DNA of 64,000 nucleotides from Cryptomeria japonica (GCF_030272615.1 NC_081415.1:628781240-628845239); one strand, 5' to 3'. Shown: positions 10,785-22,517, counted from the stretch's first letter. The notes: generated from the sequence alone by a model not told the origin. Made by a program: numbers and translations.

Positions 10785-11735
10785 TTGATTGCTCAGATAG
10801 ATGAAAGTTGGTTGTGGCATAGGAGAATGTGTCATGCGAATTTTGATTCAATGATTAAGATCAGTTCTACACAAGTTGTTAGAGATCTACCTAAGATTGT
10901 GAATCCTGCTAATCTGGTATATAAAGACTGCCAGTTAGGTAAGAGAACAAGAATCTCTTTCAAGAGAAAACAATATACATCTGATGGATTGCTAGATCGT
11001 GTGCATACTGACCTGTGTGGACCTACAAATGTTAGAAGTGTGTAGGGTGACATATATTTTATGTTACTAATTGATGATTATTCCAGGATGATGTGGGTTG
11101 TCTTTTTGAAGGAGAAATCAGAAGCATTGGACAAGTTCAAGATATTCAAAGCAAAGGTGGAGACTAAATCCAGATTGAAGGTGAAATGTTTGAGATCTAA
11201 CAAAGGTGGAGAATTTTGTTCTAGTGAATTCAATTCATTCTATGAGAAGCATGGAATTAGAAGATAATTACCTGCTCTTAGAACCCCTCAGTAGAACAGA
11301 GTTGTTGAAAGGAAGAACATAACTATCTTGGATGTTGCAAGGACTATGTTGATTGAAGGGAATGCTCTGAAGATCTATTGGAGAGAAGCTATTAGAACTT
11401 CTATTTACACACTCAACAAAGTTCATATTAAAGGTGATACTAGTAAGACTCCTTATGAGTTATGGTTTAGTCATGTTCCTATTATGAGATATTTCAGAGT
11501 ATTTGGTAGCAAATTTTATATCAAGAGAGATGAGGATTTAGGAAAGTTTGATGCTAGAAGTGATGAAGGAATTTTTTTGGGATATTCAACAAAGAGAAAA
11601 GTCTACTGGTGCTACAATAAAAGACTAAGAAAGATAGTAGAAAGTGAAAATGTGAAGGTGAATGAGAACCTTGGGAAAGAGATTAGAGCATGTGGATATG
11701 ATGATGGAAAACATGTTGTTTTATCCCCTGTTTAG
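10785..11735 (+). pseudogene. Copia E1 integrase
   Basis: The domain starts with the GAG-pre-integrase region (SWLWHRRMCHANF, with histidines of the HHCC zinc finger) and continues into the catalytic core: HTDLCGP gives the first Asp, CLRSNKGGEF is the region of the second (Asn where Asp is expected), and VVERKN gives the Glu. The end has FGSKFYIKRDEDLGKFD and GIFLGYS. In-frame stops at about 11043, 11266 and 11291 all sit where Copia integrases have glutamine, consistent with CAG/CAA to TAG/TAA. The frame is otherwise continuous with a stop at 11735. The enzyme is inactive here. Confidence 0.88.
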
Positions 11736-11989
11736 ACTAAAGAACTGAAGCAGAATGATCTGGTAAAGATTGTTAATCTGAATGTTGTTGCTGCTAGTGA
11801 AGAGGTGTAGGAACTTGAAAATAAAAACAATCAAAAGGCTCTGAGGTATGTAATATTAAATCATTCTGAAAATCAGATTATTGTTTATAAGAATAAAGGT
11901 ATGATGACTAGAAGAAGATTAGTTTCTGAAGAAGTATGTTTGATTTCTAAAGTTGAACATAAAGATGTGTTGAAGCTTGCAAAGATAAA

Positions 11990-12240
11990 AATTAGATGAG
12001 AGCTATGGAAGAAGAATTAGATTAGAATAAAAAGAATAACACATGGGAGCTTGTACCTAGACCTAAGGATAAGAATGTTATTGGTACTAAATGGGTATTC
12101 ACGAACAAATTGAATGAAGCTAGTGAAGTTGTCAGAAATAAAGCTAGACTGGTTTGCAAAGGATATTTACAGAAACAGGGAATTGATTATGAGGAGATTT
12201 TTTCTTTGATGGCTATATTTGAAGTTGTTAGACTATTTCT
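11990..12240 (+). pseudogene. Copia E1 reverse transcriptase, N-terminal stub
   Basis: NTWELVP-type text in a shifted frame, then [30 protein letters not shown] and [10 protein letters not shown] mark the beginning of a Copia RT. It stops at 12240, where a minus-strand LTR end (TGTTAGATACAATG) begins. The catalytic YVDD region and RNase H are absent, so E1 has lost its 3' half. A stop at about 12000 also falls in the spacer between integrase and RT. Confidence 0.8.
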
Positions 12241-12566
12241 TGTTAGATACAATGCACCACTAAGAGGGGGGGTGAATCAATGGTTCTCAATCTTCTCCCT
12301 TTAAACTATGCTATGTGTGTATATCGATTATAAGATCTAACTTAATGTAGGCTTACTAGTTAGTGGGGGACTAATCACAAATGCATTCATACAAAAGGGA
12401 CATCACATAACACCAACACATACGAGGAAAACCCAAGATGGGAAAAACCTCGGTGAAAAGTGTTGCTAGAGTCTACTACTCCAATCCAACCTCACAATGA
12501 ATCTTTGATTACAATGTTTAGGGAACCAACCCAAGGAGCACCAACCCCTAATTTTAGGGCACCAAT

Positions 12567-12784
12567 GTTGGCATTATGTGAACCAGTATGAGGACATGAT
12601 GACATTGTATGTTGTCATTAATGTCAATATGTTGAAGAAGAGAGAATCGGTATGTTACCAAGAACCGAGGGAGATTGTTGGCACTATGTGAACTGGTATG
12701 AGGACATGATGATATTGTATGTTGTCATTGATGTCAATATGTTGAAGAAGAGAGAACCAGTATGTTACCAAGAACCGATATATG
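12567..12784 (+). repeat. 109-bp tandem duplication of the LTR 5' edge
   Basis: Units 12567-12675 and 12676-12784 are near-identical (both run TGTTGGCA..TATGTGAAC to ATGTTACCAAGAACCGA). The first unit ends in a purine run, GAGGGAGAT, like the PPT that normally precedes an LTR start. Confidence 0.85.
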
Positions 12785-14171
12785 TGAGAACTAGTATAAC
12801 ATTATGAACCAGTATATGTGCCAAAGTGAAGTGGTGTGTTTTTTCAAGGTGAACTGACATGTGGTTATGGGAACCGGTACATGGAACCTTTGTATGACTA
12901 CCGGTTGGTAGTCTCAACTTTAGGGTTTCCGGTTGAAGTGCCTCAAGCCTGTGTGACTCAATCGGTGACTTTGTGTGATGAGTTAGCATTGTAACAAAGA
13001 ATAGATCATGTTGCCACGTCAGCCTTGTGTGCATGAAGGATCTTGCATGAAGGAGATTGTCCCTATCTACCTTAGGAATGTGCAAAGTCTGTAAACGGTG
13101 ATAACACATGATGGGTTATCAGCTGCCATGAAATCAGTGGAAAATGAATGATGGAGAATGCCTTGAGATTGGTTCAAGATTGTTGCATTTAATGCAATGT
13201 GCTCAATGGTTAGGATTGAACCGTTTGAATTGCTCAACCTAATAGGTTTAGGGTTTAGGGTTTATGCTATCGACCTATCTGTTTCCTATAAGGTCGATGT
13301 TGTGTTTCTTTCTGAGGTTGTTGACAAAAGTTGTATGTGAGTATCCAAGTGAAGAGATACATGATTCTTGCTAGAACAAAAGAGAGAAGTGATACCTACA
13401 GAGTGTAAGTGTAGAAGGTGAAGAGGAGCTAAAGAAGATCTACATTGGTATTGAGTGTTGTTACCAGATCATTGTAATACCTATTGATCTCTAACCACTT
13501 CAACAGTTTGGAAATCCCTTAATAGGGTAGCTTTAACTGACTTACTATAAATCCTTTAACAGGGTGACTCAAAACCATTGAGTTCTTGAAATCTTCTAAC
13601 AAGGTAACCTTTAATAGGATTTTACCCTTAACCGGGTCTTCTAGCCATCCCTTAACCGGGTGATCCCTAATAGGATCGATTCCTAATAGAACCTATTGTA
13701 TTAATCTTTAACCAGACAAGGCTTCTAACAGAGCAAACTTCTAAAGAGTTCAAAAACAACTTGTGGGTATTCATCCCCACCGTGGTTTTTCCCAGTTGGG
13801 TTTCCATGTGAAAAATTTGTGTGTCATGTGTGGTGTTATTCATGTGATGGTTTAAGTGAGTTGTGTATGAAGGTAAATCATGTTAATCTAGTTGTTTATA
13901 TATCTTTGATGATAGATTACCTGTTCATGGACTAGGGTGAAATGGAAATGAAGTATTAGATTGTATGAAAAGATAAGTGTCAACTGATTTATGCTTGTCT
14001 CAATTATTCTGGGTTTTGTTGGTTGTACTCTGTTTAAGACCGATGTTACTGTTTGTCTATCAAAGCATAGTGTCTACTGACAAACCAGTTTAGGATTCTG
14101 TTTTTGTCTATACTGATTCACCCCCCCTATTAGTACTAGTTTGGTACTATCCGTTCATCATTGATTTATCA
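12567..14171 (+). mobile_element. Solo Copia LTR L2 with target-site duplication ACCAA and duplicated 5' edge
   Basis: TGTTGGCATTATG starts at 12567 and TTATCA ends at 14171, flanked by ACCAA at 12562-12566 and 14172-14176. It matches L1 over its full length. Unlike L1, the first ~109 bp are repeated: a second TGTTGGCACTATG starts at 12676 after GAGGGAGAT. Both copies of the edge lie within the target-site duplication. It has no interior. Confidence 0.92.
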
Positions 14172-14340
14172 ACCAACCCCTGATTTAGGGCACCAACTCA
14201 AGGAGCTACAACCCCTGCACTGAGCTCTAACTCAGTGAATACAAAACATAATCATTTACAATTTAATAGCCTTGTTACAAATGGATTTTGTAACTCTTCT
14301 TTAAATCTCTCTACTAGATCTTCTATCCAGTTCACTACCG

Positions 14341-14342
<2 letters not shown>

Positions 14343-14381
<39 letters not shown>
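14343..14381 (+). repeat. (CT)n microsatellite
   Basis: An uninterrupted TC/CT run of about 39 bases inside LTR-derived sequence. Confidence 0.95.
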
Positions 14382-14383
<2 letters not shown>

Positions 14384-14576
14384 TACAACCTTATCTCCTA
14401 CTGCAACCTTATTGGTTGAACCTCTTCTCCTTCTCTACCTATTCTCACTATTGGTTGTCTCTTCTCTGAACTGCTTTGCTACTCTCCACCAGTTTTATAT
14501 TTTGCCAGTTCCTTCTTGCCTACTCTACACTCTTCTACAACTCTTCTCTACCGGTTTGGTCACCACCAGTATACTT

Positions 14577-15000
14577 TGTTAGAATTTGCATGAATATTAC
14601 ATTAATGAAGTTTAAGTGTTGTCATTGATTTTAATTGTAACCGGTAATGGAGTTGTAATGCAACCGGTAATTGAGAAGTAGAGGAAACCGGTATAAGTAG
14701 TGAAGTAGTGAGATCAACCAGTAATCCTACCTGTTGATATACCAAACCCTAACTGATGGATTTTGTGAATCAGTTGTGTTGATCAATGATTGAATGGTGA
14801 TCAAAGATGATTATGCCATGTATGCATCATGCATGTGATGAGTTTCAAAGTGGTTTTGGTGCGTAGAGATAACTGTTTTATCTTGGGAATGAGAGAGTGC
14901 ATAGCATGAAGTGGAAACCATGTGATGAGTTACTAGATTTGATGAAGTGGTGATCAAGGAGAAGTAGAGGTTGTTTTTGTTCTCAAAAAATGAGAAACCT
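14577..15000 (+). mobile_element. Partial plus-strand Copia LTR start
   Basis: TGTTAGAATTTGCATG at 14577 has the form of a Copia LTR start, followed within 60 bases by GTTGTCATTGATT and then by several ACCGGTAAT/ACCGGTATAAG motifs, as in the U3 of L1 and L2. It fades near 15000 without a U5 end and appears truncated by the neighbouring Gypsy LTR. Confidence 0.5.
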
Positions 15001-16793
15001 AAGCTCACCTGCAATGGATCTATGAAATAGCCAATTTCAATCTATGAAATATTTCAAGACTTGGAAACATAACATAGGATCCTAATGATCCTCCTGCACT
15101 TCAGGTTCTACTAGACCTAGGGGAGGACACCCTTTTGATGCTTTAAATTAGACCTATTAAACACATATGACAACATCAACAAAAGCAGATAGATCTCATT
15201 AAAGGTTCAAAAAACAAGGAGGTTACTGTAGATGGGCTAGATCTACACTTATAACTCAGCAATGTTTAAATCATGAGATGGATGGAACATGATGAAAAGA
15301 CCTCCTTGTATCTTGTCAAACACTCCAAGATGTATGACACTGACCCCTCAAAACACCAATAGGATCCTACAAGGCAAGACTCTACAATCTTAGTTCCAAT
15401 TCCTCATCTCACTCCAAGATTCATACTACTCAAATTGGGTAACTTGCTCCATCATGCATCATGAAACCTCCTAAGGTTCTTGACCTTCACAACACCTATT
15501 TTGGATCATACAACATTCATATGAACTAGACCAAACAGTGGGTTCAAGGATTCAACCCAATTCCCTATGACACCTTCACAATTAGGCCTATTTGTTTGTA
15601 GCCCTTGGAGGCGGGTAATGGGACATTAAGTCCAAAATTTTCCAAACACCCTAGAAAATAAATCATAGATTCAGATACCCTTTATGGTTTTACACAATCA
15701 TCCAAAAGGAGAGGTCAAGATCTGACAAGGAAAGGTCTAAAACTAGTGATGACCAACTATCCTAAAGGGCTAATTAGGCCTCCATTTGTGAAGCAGCTAT
15801 ATACAAATGGACACACCTTACAACCTCAACACCATGGGAATGTGGATAACCATAAACTATTATAGATTCCAGGGTTACATGCTTGGAATCATCGCCAATT
15901 ATCTTCCAGGGTAATTATTGTAGTCTAAGGGCTAGGTAGCCACATAGAGATGTCTACCTAGGGATTGATCAAACACACATCTCCCTTGCTCCTCCCACAA
16001 AATCCCTTTGGAATCATAGAATAAATAGGCCACACTTGCATCCTACACACTGCCATGAGTTTTAGATGAACAAGTTGTAAGTTATGGCCATGGGAAAGCA
16101 AAACCCTAGGAAAAACCCTGGTTTTTTGGGTACCTACAACAAAACAAATTATCAAGACCTCAAATCAAGAGAAAACCATTGATAACTCAATGCAATAAAA
16201 AAATAAAAATATTGGGGATTGGTCTAAATCCATACAACTCCGTACCCCGTGCTGAAACCTCATAGTTTGTAGGAAAAACTCAGAATTTCTTATTACTTGC
16301 AATCATAAAATCTTTCTTTGTATAGTCTCTCCTTGGGAACTATGGCCACAAGGTGTTTATACCCCTCTACAACTTCTCCCAACCAAAAAAAATAGGTTAC
16401 AGCCATTTGAGGAGTTAAACCAACAAAAATTCAAAAAGTTGTACAAAAATTACTCATGACAACTTTTGACAAAGTTGTCATCAAAAATGTCATTTCTTGC
16501 ACCTGAATGACTTGGGTCAAGGCTAACACCTCTAAAATCCATAGAAGCACATAAAAAAAATTAAATCACTAGGACACACCTATCCTAAGCATACTTAGTC
16601 CCCTTTTGTCCAAAAGTCCTAATTGGCTTATTAAGATGCCAAAATAGGAGCCTGGGTCACAAGATGGGGTCCTTTATTACAAACACAAAATGCATGATTG
16701 AAAACACAAGGAAAACATCCTAAGACATGTTTAAGGTCTTATCCTTCCACTTTTGATCCTAAATGATCATGTTGAAGGGGTGCCTCTGCACCA
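15001..16793 (-). mobile_element. Chromovirus G0 3' LTR (left edge uncertain)
   Basis: On the minus strand the LTR starts TGGTGCAGAGGCACC at 16793, preceded by a purine tract. A TATA-like GGTATAAACACC lies near 16354-16365 (minus). The left end could not be fixed; 15001 is approximate. No coding frame with a recognizable domain occurs; the 65-aa frame at 15958-16155 is chance. Confidence 0.55.
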
Positions 16794-16812
16794 TACTCCC
16801 CGAAAGAAGAAA
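16794..16812 (-). promoter_or_regulatory. Chromovirus G0 polypurine tract region
   Basis: The minus strand reads TTTCTTCTTTCGGGGAGTA directly before the LTR start. The GGGGAGTA core is the usual form in chromodomain Gypsy elements. Confidence 0.6.
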
Positions 16813-16865
16813 TCTCAAGTCCACTTGAGATGAGAGTCTGTAGGTCTATACCATGGTTTTTGATT

Positions 16866-17442
16866 TGCTATTCTATCATCCAGACCACTTCAGAATCTAG
16901 TTGTCCTTGCCAGGCCACCAAATACTCCATATATACTTTGTTCCTTGTCCTCTTTGCAACCTTGGTGTGTAAAACTTTATGCAATTTTGGTGGTTCATGT
17001 TTGGGAATGTCATCATCTGCTACAACCTGAATGGTGTCTTCTCTTGCATCAACACTACATTTGTAAAGAGTTAAGTCACATAAATTAAATATGGGTGACA
17101 AACCAAGATCAGGTGGGAGTTGAAGTTCATAAGTATTTTGTCCATATTTTTTCAAGATTTGACAGGGTCCAATCTTCTTTGCATAAGCTTTGTATATTTG
17201 TCTTTTGGAAGTCTATCCTTCTTAAAGTGAACCCACACCAAGTCTCCCACATCAAACTAGACATCCCTCTTCTTCTTATCAACATGAGCCTTATACCTTT
17301 TTGCAGATTGTTGAAGGTGAGATTTAACTTGATCATGTATCTCCTTTATGGTGGTGGCAAAGGTTTCTCCATATGCACTAATGGCTTCTCCTTGAGGTAG
17401 TTCCCTTAACTCCAACACACCCCTTGGGTGGATTCCATACAC
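16866..17442 (-). pseudogene. Chromovirus G0 integrase C-terminus and chromodomain
   Basis: Three overlapping minus-strand frames carry successive parts of one broken region. 17442-17257 has the integrase tail ending HVDKKKRDV. 17336-17127 continues through VWETWCGFTLRRIDF. 17155-16868 has KYGQNTYELQLPPDL, SPIFNLCDLTLYK and then a chromodomain (PKLHKVLHTKVAKRTRNK, YLVAWQG, VVWMIE). The aromatic pattern Y..W..W fits a chromodomain, which in chromoviruses binds histone H3 marks and steers integration to heterochromatin. Two frameshifts break it. The domain identifies G0 as a chromovirus rather than Tat or Athila. Confidence 0.85.
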
Positions 17443-17459
17443 AACCTAGAAGGGTGACT

Positions 17460-18220
17460 TACCAATACTTCTATTTACAGTATCATTATAAGAGAATTTT
17501 TCCTGAGACAGTATGCTATCCCACTTCTCTCCATATTGTCTAGTCAAACATCTTAGCAGATTTCCCAATCATTTGCTTACAACTTTAGTTTGGCCATTTG
17601 TTTGAGGATGGTAGGCTGAGGAGAAGGCTATATTTGTGCCAAGATTCTTCCAAATAGTCCTCCATAAGTGTCCAATGAGTTTCACATCCCTATCAAAGAC
17701 TATGGTCAAAGGCAAACCATGTATCCAGACAATTTCTTTGAAAAATAAGTCTGCAACACAAGAAGCATCACAAGTGGTTTTACATGGCAAGAAATGTGCC
17801 ATTTTACTAAACCTATCCACCACTACAAAAACACTATCATAACCTTTTCTTGTCCTAGGAAATCCTAAAACAAAATTTATACTTATACTTTCCCATGCTC
17901 TTGAAGGAATGGGTAAAGGTTGGTATTAGCCTGCATTGGTGCACTTCCCCTTTTCTTTTTGGCATATCACACATGTCTCCACAAATATCCTGACATCTGT
18001 CTACAATTTGAGCCAAAAGTAGTGCCTCTTCACCAAGTCTAGTGTCTTGTCAAGGCCAAAATGGCTTGTCATTTCTCCACAGTGCTTCTCCCTGATTATG
18101 TTTAGTCTAATAAAGAATTTAGGTATGCACAACTATGCACCCTTAAACAATAGTCCATTTTGTATCATAAATTCAGATAAATCAACATGAAATTGCTCAT
18201 CAAAAGATGCACATACCTTT
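17460..18220 (-). pseudogene. Chromovirus G0 integrase
   Basis: The zinc-binding N-terminus is present (REKHCGEMTSHFG, then ETCVICQKEKG). The catalytic core follows: INFVLGFPRTRKGYDS where the family has MDFV, IVFDRD for the second Asp, and YHPQTNGQTKVV where the family has T-E-V-V. Thus the first Asp is replaced by Asn and the Glu by Lys, both explained by G-to-A changes, so the catalytic triad is broken twice. Several in-frame stops sit at expected Gln/Trp positions. It is in the same frame as RT-RNase H upstream. Confidence 0.85.
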
Positions 18221-19513
18221 TATATCTCTCCAAAGTCTTTATCATCCTCATACATGGCCTTCAAGGAGTCTATTCCAACACTCTCCAACTGGATCTGATT
18301 TGTGGTTAATAGTTTTCTGCTCAAAGCATCTGTCACCTTATTCTTGACCCCTTTCTTATGCTTAAGAGTGAAAGTGAAGGCTTGTAGGGTCTCTACACAC
18401 TTCATATGCCTATGGTCCAACTTTTTTTGGCTATTTATGAAACTGAGAGCCTGATTCTCTGTGAAAAGTATGAACTCCTTTGGTAGCAAGTAGTGTCTCC
18501 ACTTTTTCAAGGATTGCACTAGAGTATACATCTCTAGGTCATAGGATGAGTACCTCCTCTTTGCCTCATTTAATTTCTCACTGAAAAAGGCAATGGGCCT
18601 TCCTTCTTGACTAAGCACTACCCCAATATCCATGTGACTAACATCACATTCCACTTGGAAGATTTTGTTGAAATCGGGTAGGGAAAGGACCGACTGCTCT
18701 GCAACTTTCTTCTTCAATGTTTCAAAGGAGTTATTTACCTCTTTAGTCCAACTGAACCTACATTTTTGTCCTCCCTTTATGGTGTCAAGCATTGGAGCAT
18801 AAATATGGCTAAATCCCCTTATAAATTTCCTATAGAATGTGGCTAAACAAAGGAAGCTTCTAACATCATTCATTGTTCTAGGCGTAGGCCAAGACAATAT
18901 AGCACTCACCTTTTCTTGATCCATTTTCAACTCACCATATGAGATTACAAATACCAAGTAAATGATCTCTTCCTGCATAAAGACATAATTTTCTAAATTG
19001 ATCATTAATTGATCTTCATACAATCTCCTTAGGACCAGGTCTACATGGTTTAGGTGCTCTTCTTTGGTTTGACTAAAAATTAGAATGTCATCTAGGTAGA
19101 CTATGACAAATTTTCCTATGAAATCCCTCAAAACTTCATTAATTAACCTCATAAAGGTACTTAGTGCATTAGATAAGACAAAGGGAATGACCTTCCACTC
19201 ATACAACCCCTCATTTATTTTAAATGCAGTCTTCCATTCATCTCCCAGCCTAATGCTAATGTGATGGTAGCCACTTTTCAAGTCAATTTTTGTAAAATAC
19301 CTAGCACCCCAAGCAATCTAACAAATCCTCAATCCTAGGCATTGGAAATCTATACCTGATAGTAATTTTGTTGATAGCCCTTGATTTTGTGCAAAGTCTC
19401 CAAGTGCCTTCCTTTTTGGGTGCCAAGACTGCAGGGACTGCACATGGGCTCAAACTTTTGCCAATCAGTCCAGACTCCAATAATTCTTCAACCTATTTTG
19501 CCATCTCAACATT
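18220..19513 (-). pseudogene. Chromovirus G0 reverse transcriptase and RNase H
   Basis: A 353-residue open frame (19281-18220) starts in KSGYHHISI and carries the RT active site YLDDILIFSQT intact, then the thumb and RNase H (FQVECDVSHMDIGVVLSQEG, FTENQALSFINSQK, VTDALSRK). Upstream, 19513-19282 supplies the RT fingers ([29 protein letters not shown]) with stops at two probable glutamine codons and a frameshift near 19315. The Gypsy PFGLSNAPSTF is altered to PFVLSNALSTF. In the family this polymerase copies element RNA to DNA in particles. Confidence 0.92.
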
Positions 19514-20260
19514 CTAATCTGGGGTGAGCCTATATGCTGCTTTGTTAGGCAGGGTGGATCTAGGTATAAGGTCTATCCAATTATTTATATCCCTCATAGG
19601 AGGTAGTGTCCTTGGCATGCCATCAAAGATGACACCTTTGTCCTTGTTGAGTAGTTGTTGTATTGCAGGGTCAACCAACCTCAATCTGTCTCCTTTCTTT
19701 TCTTCAAATTTCTCCACCTTTGTCACTTTGGGACTAGGAATCAGATCATAAAAAACATTGCCTTCATCTGCTATCTTCTTCATGAATTGCTTTCCTCCTA
19801 CTATCAAAACCTTGGCCTCCTTTGCTTTTGTTTCCCCCTCACTCTCCATCAAAGGTACCAACTCTATCACCTTACCATCTTTGGTGATCGAATATGTGTT
19901 CCTAGCACTAGCATGTTCTTCCTTCAAATCAAATTGCCATGGTCCCCCAAATAGGAGATGGCAAGCATCCATCTTTGCAATGTCAAACAACAACCTATCC
20001 TTATAGGCTCCAATCTGGAATTCTACCCAAGCCTTCTCTTCCACAACAACGTGCTGACCTTGTGTGAGCCATGAGACCTTGTAGGGGCAAGGGTGAGGTA
20101 GTCTTCTCAATTTTAGTTTCTCTGCCATTTCGAGAGACACAAAGTTTTCAGTTGATCCAAAATCTATTAGAACCTTGCATACCTTTCCACTCGTTTTGCA
20201 AGTGGTCTTGAATAGAGACTTTCTCTGTGGGGGTTCTTTGTCAGCCATCTTCATGGTAGT
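19514..20260 (-). pseudogene. Chromovirus G0 protease region, truncated by the G1 LTR
   Basis: The frame contains the Gypsy aspartic protease motif VLIDFGSTENFVS, where the family has D-S-G; Ser is Phe here. DACHLLFGGPWQFD is the conserved C-terminal segment (family: LLGRPWQYD). The tail MRDINNWIDLIP followed by TPD leads into RT. The first few codons of the 251-aa frame (20269-20261) belong to the neighbouring LTR end, so the natural start and all of gag are missing. Confidence 0.85.
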
Positions 20261-21493
20261 TGTGCACATGTAAAATTCATCTTATAAATACAAGTAATCA
20301 ATTAGAAGCAAAAAGGGAAATCATGAATCCCTTCTAATCAAAGAATTTAACAAACTAACAATGGAATGATACAACCAAGCAAAATAGGAATTATAATTTC
20401 AATCAATAAAAACTCCCTATTCTGTGACTGCGTAGAACTTCCATTGCTCTTCTCCTCTTTGTGGTATGATGGCTCTCAGATATTGCACTGGTAACATGCA
20501 AGTGACACAAAGATTCAAAGTTTGTGATTTCGATTGATTGTGAGGATTGAACGCTCAATTTATACAAAATTGGATGAGATTGATTGAAAGGTGGAACTCA
20601 GGTAAGCTCAAATAAAAATTGATAGTTGAACTGCTGATTGTAGGAGTGAAACTCAATAGATTGAATAGATTAATTGAGTCAACTGATTGAGAAAAAGCTG
20701 ATTGAAGGAAGAAAAAGAATGATTGGTGGAAATAAAGAGGATGACGAAGAAAGCTTAATTTAGAAAAAGCTAACTAAAAGATGGAAATAGAGATTGGAGA
20801 GATAAATGATTTAATTAATTAATTATTTTAGCATGTGCTTGCATTTAGATTTAGATTTTCAATTTAATCTTTGCATGAGATTTTAATTCAAATATTGAAT
20901 TTATTAATTCAATTTAGTATTTGAATATATTTAGAACCTGACTTTGATTTTCAATTTGATTTTTGAAATCATGCATATGTTATTGAATTTGGAAGAAATT
21001 AGAAGAATATGAAATTAAATGAAATTAGAATTTGGGGATTTGGAAATGGGAGAATTAATTAGTTAATTAAATAATTTAAAGAAACTATTTAATTATTTAG
21101 AAATGGACTTTAATTAAATAATAAAGATTATTTAATTTATAGGATTAAATCGTAATTAATTAAATAATAAATATTTAATTAATATCTAGAAGAGGGTTAA
21201 TGATTGAATGATGATTAGAGATAGAAATTGAATAATTAGCAATTTATTTAAATAATAAAGACTATTTAAATTGGGGAATTAATTAGAATTAATTAAATAA
21301 TAAATATTTAATTAATATTTTGAAAATGATTAAAATGATTAAATGATGATAGAATAGGAAAATAGAATAATTAATAAGATGATGAGGAAATATGAAATTA
21401 GAAGAAATAGATTAATTAAATAATTAAAGAATTATTTAATCAATTAGAGGAATAATTAACACATGATCAATGAGACATTTTTAGGTATCTACA
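20261..21493 (-). mobile_element. Tat-family Gypsy G1 3' LTR
   Basis: On the minus strand it runs from TGTAGATACC (21493) to ACATGTGCACA (20261). It matches G2's LTRs (28410-29691, 36605-37882) almost throughout. The U3 half (20810-21480) is extremely AT-rich, made of TTAATTAAAT-type text. The left neighbour is G0 protease sequence. No target-site duplication can be tested because the G1 5' end is missing. Confidence 0.85.
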
Positions 21494-21693
21494 TTTGCCC
21501 CTCTTTGAGACAATGTCGAAATGACGTTGTTTCAAAGAAAACAAAAAATTTCCTACCCCAGTATGCCCCGGTGATACTTAGGGTGTAATGCCCCCTCGAG
21601 AGATTGTTTGTGCATTAAAGACATGAATGATCTCTCGAAAAAAGAAGAATGTGAGATGAAAGATAGAAGAATGGTTCATTGATTAGAGATAGA
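21494..21693 (-). mobile_element. G1 polypurine tract and 3' interior, left part
   Basis: The minus strand shows TCAAAGAGGGGCAAA right before the LTR start, the PPT. The next ~190 bases match the segment at 36402-36600 of G2 on the opposite strand. It ends with ATAGA at 21689-21693, the target-site duplication of element A. Confidence 0.85.
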
Positions 21694-22446
21694 TGTTGGC
21701 ATATGCACACTCCAATGAGACATTGTATGTGATTGAAGGTTTTGTCATTGATGGCAACCTTGCAATCCTATGGCACCGGCAAGACATTATACTAGCAAAG
21801 CATTACACCGGCACCAGCACAGAAGAAAACAAGTATACCAGCACAGAGGCTGACAGGATTTTTGTTATACAATATTTTGTTTATTATTGTAAGCCGACTT
21901 GGCAAATTGTAAAATGACTCTTAAAGGAGATCATTGTAGACATTTGTAGGAGTGATGAGGAGCATAAAGGAAAATATTAGGCAGACCTAATGTGCGAAAT
22001 ATAGGTCAAGGGTATATGTAAAGAACAGAGTAGGAACCGGTACTGAATCTGGCATTGGAGATGCTATTGTAAAGTAGTACAAGTCATTGGATTAGTATAA
22101 TCCTTATTGTAAGTTAGTGTGACTTCCCATTGAGCAGTGAGCTCTAGGCAGTTTGCCTTCCTGCATGTGCAGGCCCCTATTGTAAGTAATATTCTCTTAT
22201 TGGCCAGTTAGTGAATATTGTGGGTCACAAATCCCACCGAGGTTTTTCCCACACCAAGTTTCCTCGTTAAACATATTGTGTTATGGTGTACTTTTCATGT
22301 GGATGTTCTTGATTCTGTTTATTGCATTATTTCTTGCATACCGGTACACTGTTATATTATGTTCTGCATGTTTTAACTTAAGAAATTCTTATTACCGGTT
22401 AGATACTGATTCACCCCCCCTCTCAGTATTTGTGGGACCCCTAACA
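21694..22446 (+). repeat. Element A 5' LTR (753 bp), TATA box deleted
   Basis: It runs TGTTGGCATATG to CCCTAACA. Compared with its own 3' LTR it lacks about 45 bp of CACCGGCA-type repeats near 21800 and six bases at about 21921: it reads GACTCTTAAAGGAG where the 3' LTR reads GACTCTTATATATAAAGGAG. The TATA box is therefore missing from the LTR that should drive the element. Confidence 0.9.
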
Positions 22447-22448
22447 AT

Positions 22449-22461
22449 TAGTATCAGAGCC
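22449..22461 (+). promoter_or_regulatory. Element A primer binding site
   Basis: TAGTATCAGAGCC, initiator tRNA-Met type with one G-to-A change; copy B has the unmutated TGGTATCAGAGCC at 58126. Confidence 0.85.
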
Positions 22462-22517
22462 TAGTCCTTTATTTTCAAAAGCCTAACAGCTTGAGGAAGA
22501 TTTTGACATCGGTAAAG

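Larger units (their letters stand above)
12241..14576 (-). mobile_element. Minus-strand Copia LTR sequence, interrupted by solo LTR L2
   Basis: On the minus strand the LTR ends ...TCTAACA at 12241, with the CCCCCCCTCTTAG tract just before. The same repeat resumes after L2 (14177 onward), because CCAACCCCTNATTTTAGGGCACC-like text occurs on both sides. It includes a CT microsatellite and no genes; the 115-aa plus-strand frame at 14235-14582 is made by the microsatellite. The right edge near 14576 is inferred from the TGTTAG LTR start at 14577. No RT remainder from E1 reappears, so this is more than a simple insertion. Confidence 0.55.

Noticed and set aside
14235-14582. 115-aa plus-strand ORF with Ser/Leu repeats
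   Set aside because: Its core is translated from the (CT)n microsatellite, and it lies in LTR sequence.
15001-16793. Exact left border of the G0 LTR at 14854 (TGGTGCGTAGAG)
   Set aside because: It resembles an LTR terminus but lies inside what looks like Copia U3, and no target-site duplication could be found.
19524-20006. Plus-strand ORFs over the G0 protease
   Set aside because: Antisense shadows of a recognizable protease frame.
22276-22464. Hydrophobic small ORF, apparently membrane-spanning, recurring at 28022-28297 and 62118-62420
   Set aside because: All three are the same piece of U5 in copies of one LTR and run into the PBS; conserved because the LTR is, with no coding signature.
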